Origin: VSJD01 sp964617825
GTDB taxonomy: Bacteria > Verrucomicrobiota > Kiritimatiellia > JAAZAB01
NCBI GenBank assembly: GCA_964617825.1
Contig: CAZTWL010000013.1
Span: 1 to 64,000 of the forward strand
Reading direction: 5' to 3'
DNA: 64,000 nt
In this document: positions 62,059-64,000 of the stretch, piece after piece
How positions within the stretch are numbered: the stretch's first letter is position 1
Layout: every line of letters starts with the position of its first letter
Notes under the pieces: model-generated
Seen by the model: only the letters and a program-made list of their open reading frames with translations
The model's database searches: none
What the model was told of the DNA's origin: nothing
Made by a program: the position numbers and the translations under genes

Positions 62059-62068
62059 GGGCATTCTC

Positions 62069-63448
62069 CTAAGATTCCTTACCGGCCAATTTCACACTGC
62101 CCAATCCGTCTTTCAGCAACTGCTCCAGGTACGCCGTATGGTAGCGGCCACGACGGAACAAAGCATCGTTCAATATCGCACGGCCGAGCGGCGCAGTCGT
62201 CTTGACCCCCTCGATCATGAATTCGCTCAGCGCTCCGGACATGCGCTGGACGGCTTCCTCCCGGGTATCGCCGCGCACAATGACCTTGGCAATCAGACTG
62301 TCGTAGAACGGCAGGATGTCATAGCCGCTGTAAACATGCGAATCAACCCGGATTCCGGGACCACCGGGAAAATGGACCCATTCCACACGCCCCGGCGACG
62401 GCGCAAAATTGTTGGCCGGATCCTCGGCATTGATCCGGAACTCGATAACATACCCCTTGGGATTAATCTCCTTCTGCTCGAAAGACAGCCGCTGGCCGGC
62501 GGCAACCTTGATTTGCTCCTTGACCAGATCGTAGCCGGTGGCCATCTCCGTCACCGGGTGCTCGACCTGGATACGGGTGTTCATTTCCATGAAATAAAAA
62601 TGCCCGGTCGGATCAAGCAGGAACTCGATCGTGCCCGCGCCGCGGTAATTGATGGCCTCGGCCGCGCGTACGGCCATCTTGCCCATGCGCCGGCGCTGAT
62701 CGGAAGAAAGCACGGGACAAGGCGTCTCTTCCATGAGTTTCTGATGCCGCCGCTGGATACTGCAGTCGCGCTCGCCGAGCTGAACTACATTACCGTGGGT
62801 ATCGGCCATGATCTGGATTTCCACGTGGCGGGCATTTTCGATATATTTCTCGATATAGACCTCGCCGTTACCGAATGCCCGGTCGGCTTCGGAACTGGCC
62901 ATCATGAAACCCTGCACCAAGCTGACGTCATTGTGGGCAATCCGCATGCCCTTGCCACCGCCGCCGGCCGCCGCCTTGATCAGCACCGGATAGCCGGATT
63001 TGCGCACCACCTCCAGCGCGTCTTCCTTGGTCTTGACCACGCCGTCGCTCCCGGGAATGGTCGGCACACCGCTCTTGCGGACGGTCTCGCGCGCAATGGC
63101 TTTGTCACCCATCTTTTGGATGTTCTCGGCCGTGGGGCCAATAAAGGTAATGTTACAGCTTTCGCAAATCTGGACAAAGTGCGCGTTTTCCGCCAGGAAC
63201 CCGTAACCGGGATGAATGGCATCCACGTCCGCCACTTCAGCCGCGCTGATAATATTAGCGATTTTCAAGTAGCTTTCCTGCGCCGACGCCGGGCCGATAC
63301 AAATGGCCTCGTCCGCCATCTGGACATGCAATGAACGCTCGTCCACGTCCGAATAGACGGCCACGGTTTTAACACCCATCTCGCGGCAGGCACGAATGAC
63401 ACGCAGTGCGATTTCACCGCGATTGGCGATTAATATGCGGTTGAACAT
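62069..63448 (-). CDS. accC: Acetyl-CoA carboxylase, biotin carboxylase subunit
   Basis: The 459 residues show LIANRGEIALRVIRACREMG at the start, the ATP-grasp glycine loop KAAAGGGGKGM near residue 160 and EMNTRIQVEHPVTEMATG near residue 287. It carboxylates biotin on AccB using ATP and bicarbonate, the first half of malonyl-CoA synthesis. It is 97 bp after accB and ends only a few bases before the asp23-like gene. accA and accD are not in the window. Confidence 0.96.
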   Translation of the reverse strand: MFNRILIANRGEIALRVIRACREMGVKTVAVYSDVDERSLHVQMADEAICIGPASAQESYLKIANIISAAEVADVDAIHPGYGFLAENAHFVQICESCNITFIGPTAENIQKMGDKAIARETVRKSGVPTIPGSDGVVKTKEDALEVVRKSGYPVLIKAAAGGGGKGMRIAHNDVSLVQGFMMASSEADRAFGNGEVYIEKYIENARHVEIQIMADTHGNVVQLGERDCSIQRRHQKLMEETPCPVLSSDQRRRMGKMAVRAAEAINYRGAGTIEFLLDPTGHFYFMEMNTRIQVEHPVTEMATGYDLVKEQIKVAAGQRLSFEQKEINPKGYVIEFRINAEDPANNFAPSPGRVEWVHFPGGPGIRVDSHVYSGYDILPFYDSLIAKVIVRGDTREEAVQRMSGALSEFMIEGVKTTAPLGRAILNDALFRRGRYHTAYLEQLLKDGLGSVKLAGKES

Positions 63449-63545
63449 TTCTTATTCCCGCTGATATTCAAAAACCAGACTCCCGGAGTCGAAAAAATGC
63501 CAAGACACTTTGCCCCGACTCCGAACCGGCTTCTTCTTTTCGTAG

Positions 63546-63998
63546 TTATGTTTTTTCGATTTTAAACAGAGGCTGGCCGAACTGCACGGCATGGGCATTC
63601 TCCACCAGCACTTCACGGACAATCCCCTTGATTTCAGCCTTGATTTCGTTCATGACCTTCATGGCTTCGACGATGCACAACACCGTTTCCGGCAACACCT
63701 CCTGGCCGACCGTCACGTACGGCTCGGCATCCGGCGCCGGGGCACGGTACAAAGTACCCACAAACGGCGCTTTGACGAACGCCATCCGCGGATCTTCCTG
63801 GGCCGGCGCCTCCGCTGCAGGCGCGGCGAGCGCCCCGACTTTGGAAGCGGGGGGGGCGGCGGCGGCAACTGCCTGGACAACCTGCACGGCGCCGCCCTTT
63901 TTAATGGAAAGGCGCACGCCATTCTCTTCCATTTCGAATTCAGACAGGCCGTTTGCAGTCATCAGGTCTATGATTTCTTTGACTTTATCCAGTTGCAT
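63546..63998 (-). CDS. accB: Acetyl-CoA carboxylase biotin carboxyl carrier protein
   Basis: The 150 residues begin with a helical segment and an Ala/Pro linker (about 38-70). The biotinyl domain follows, with biotin attached to Lys114 in EAMKVMNEI. The KAPFVGTLYRAP start of that domain near residue 76 is typical. It carries CO2 between AccC and the AccAD transferase. It leads the accB-accC-asp23-amaP run; its ATG is only two bases from the window end, so its promoter is not visible. Confidence 0.96.
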   Translation of the reverse strand: MQLDKVKEIIDLMTANGLSEFEMEENGVRLSIKKGGAVQVVQAVAAAAPPASKVGALAAPAAEAPAQEDPRMAFVKAPFVGTLYRAPAPDAEPYVTVGQEVLPETVLCIVEAMKVMNEIKAEIKGIVREVLVENAHAVQFGQPLFKIEKT

Positions 63999-64000
63999 TG

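Noticed and set aside
62051..63334. A 427-codon open frame on the plus strand opposite accC
   Set aside because: AccC is complete and well conserved on the minus strand. The plus frame has no motif and no ribosome site.
1..64000. CRISPR array, tRNA, rRNA, insertion sequence or prophage
   Set aside because: I looked for regularly spaced repeats, T-loop sequences, transposase motifs and flanking inverted repeats and saw none. A dedicated tRNA scan could still find one in a gap.

Overview
The window is a dense, moderately GC-rich bacterial chromosome segment. It holds about 54 protein genes, short intergenic gaps and many ATGA stop/start overlaps. I see no rRNA, tRNA, CRISPR array, insertion sequence or prophage. 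Gene content points to a diderm heterotroph. The best guess is the Planctomycetes-Verrucomicrobia-Chlamydiae group, perhaps near Kiritimatiellota or Verrucomicrobiota. That rests on a LolA-fold protein, aromatic-ended exported proteins, a GH95-like and a GH67/GH20-like sugar hydrolase with family regulators, an Asp23/AmaP pair beside accBC, and OpcA with Zwf. It is inference only; no phylogenetic marker was searched.

Layout. 1-11,050 (+): a surface-glycan cassette. It has three multi-spanning GT-C/DUF2142-like membrane proteins, two polyprenyl-phosphate type GT2 transferases, two zinc-ribbon methyltransferases, and a WecD-like acetyltransferase with a WecE aminotransferase, which together should make dTDP-Fuc4NAc. 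11,166-18,910 (-): an EEP-fold hydrolase, a VanY-type peptidase, an alpha/beta hydrolase, thiL-tsaE-glycerophosphodiesterase, a B12-binding radical SAM protein and mtnA. 19,006-24,795 (-): a CPBP protease, a third GT2, a three-gene exported LolA-like/YidD-like/TPR operon, two tandem small exported paralogues and a Cys-rich mini-protein. 24,979-26,562 (+): serA.

26,757-36,287 (-): fabD; an AraC-regulated hydrolase and oxidoreductase pair; then the rsmD-coaD-DUF177-rpmF-plsX-fabH block that links ribosome, CoA and lipid synthesis. 36,494-37,366 (+): a possible leader peptide and an exported 15-residue-repeat protein, ending at a strong bidirectional terminator. 37,438-42,436 (-): icd, an SGNH hydrolase and zwf-opcA. 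42,675-53,982: deoB, a membrane Ser/Thr kinase with zinc ribbon, an MBL-fold hydrolase, a site-2 protease, leuS with a small membrane protein and a spermidine-synthase-like membrane protein, and a DUF1015 protein. 54,376-60,864 (+): a GH95-like glycosidase, an IclR regulator and a very unusual three-module QueG/reductive-dehalogenase-like iron-sulfur protein. 61,017-63,998 (-): accB-accC-asp23-amaP, which couples fatty-acid initiation to an envelope-stress pair.

The strongest candidates for undescribed biology are the exported YidD operon (21,168-23,824) with the neighbouring tandem small proteins, and the triplicated iron-sulfur reductase (58,483-60,864).
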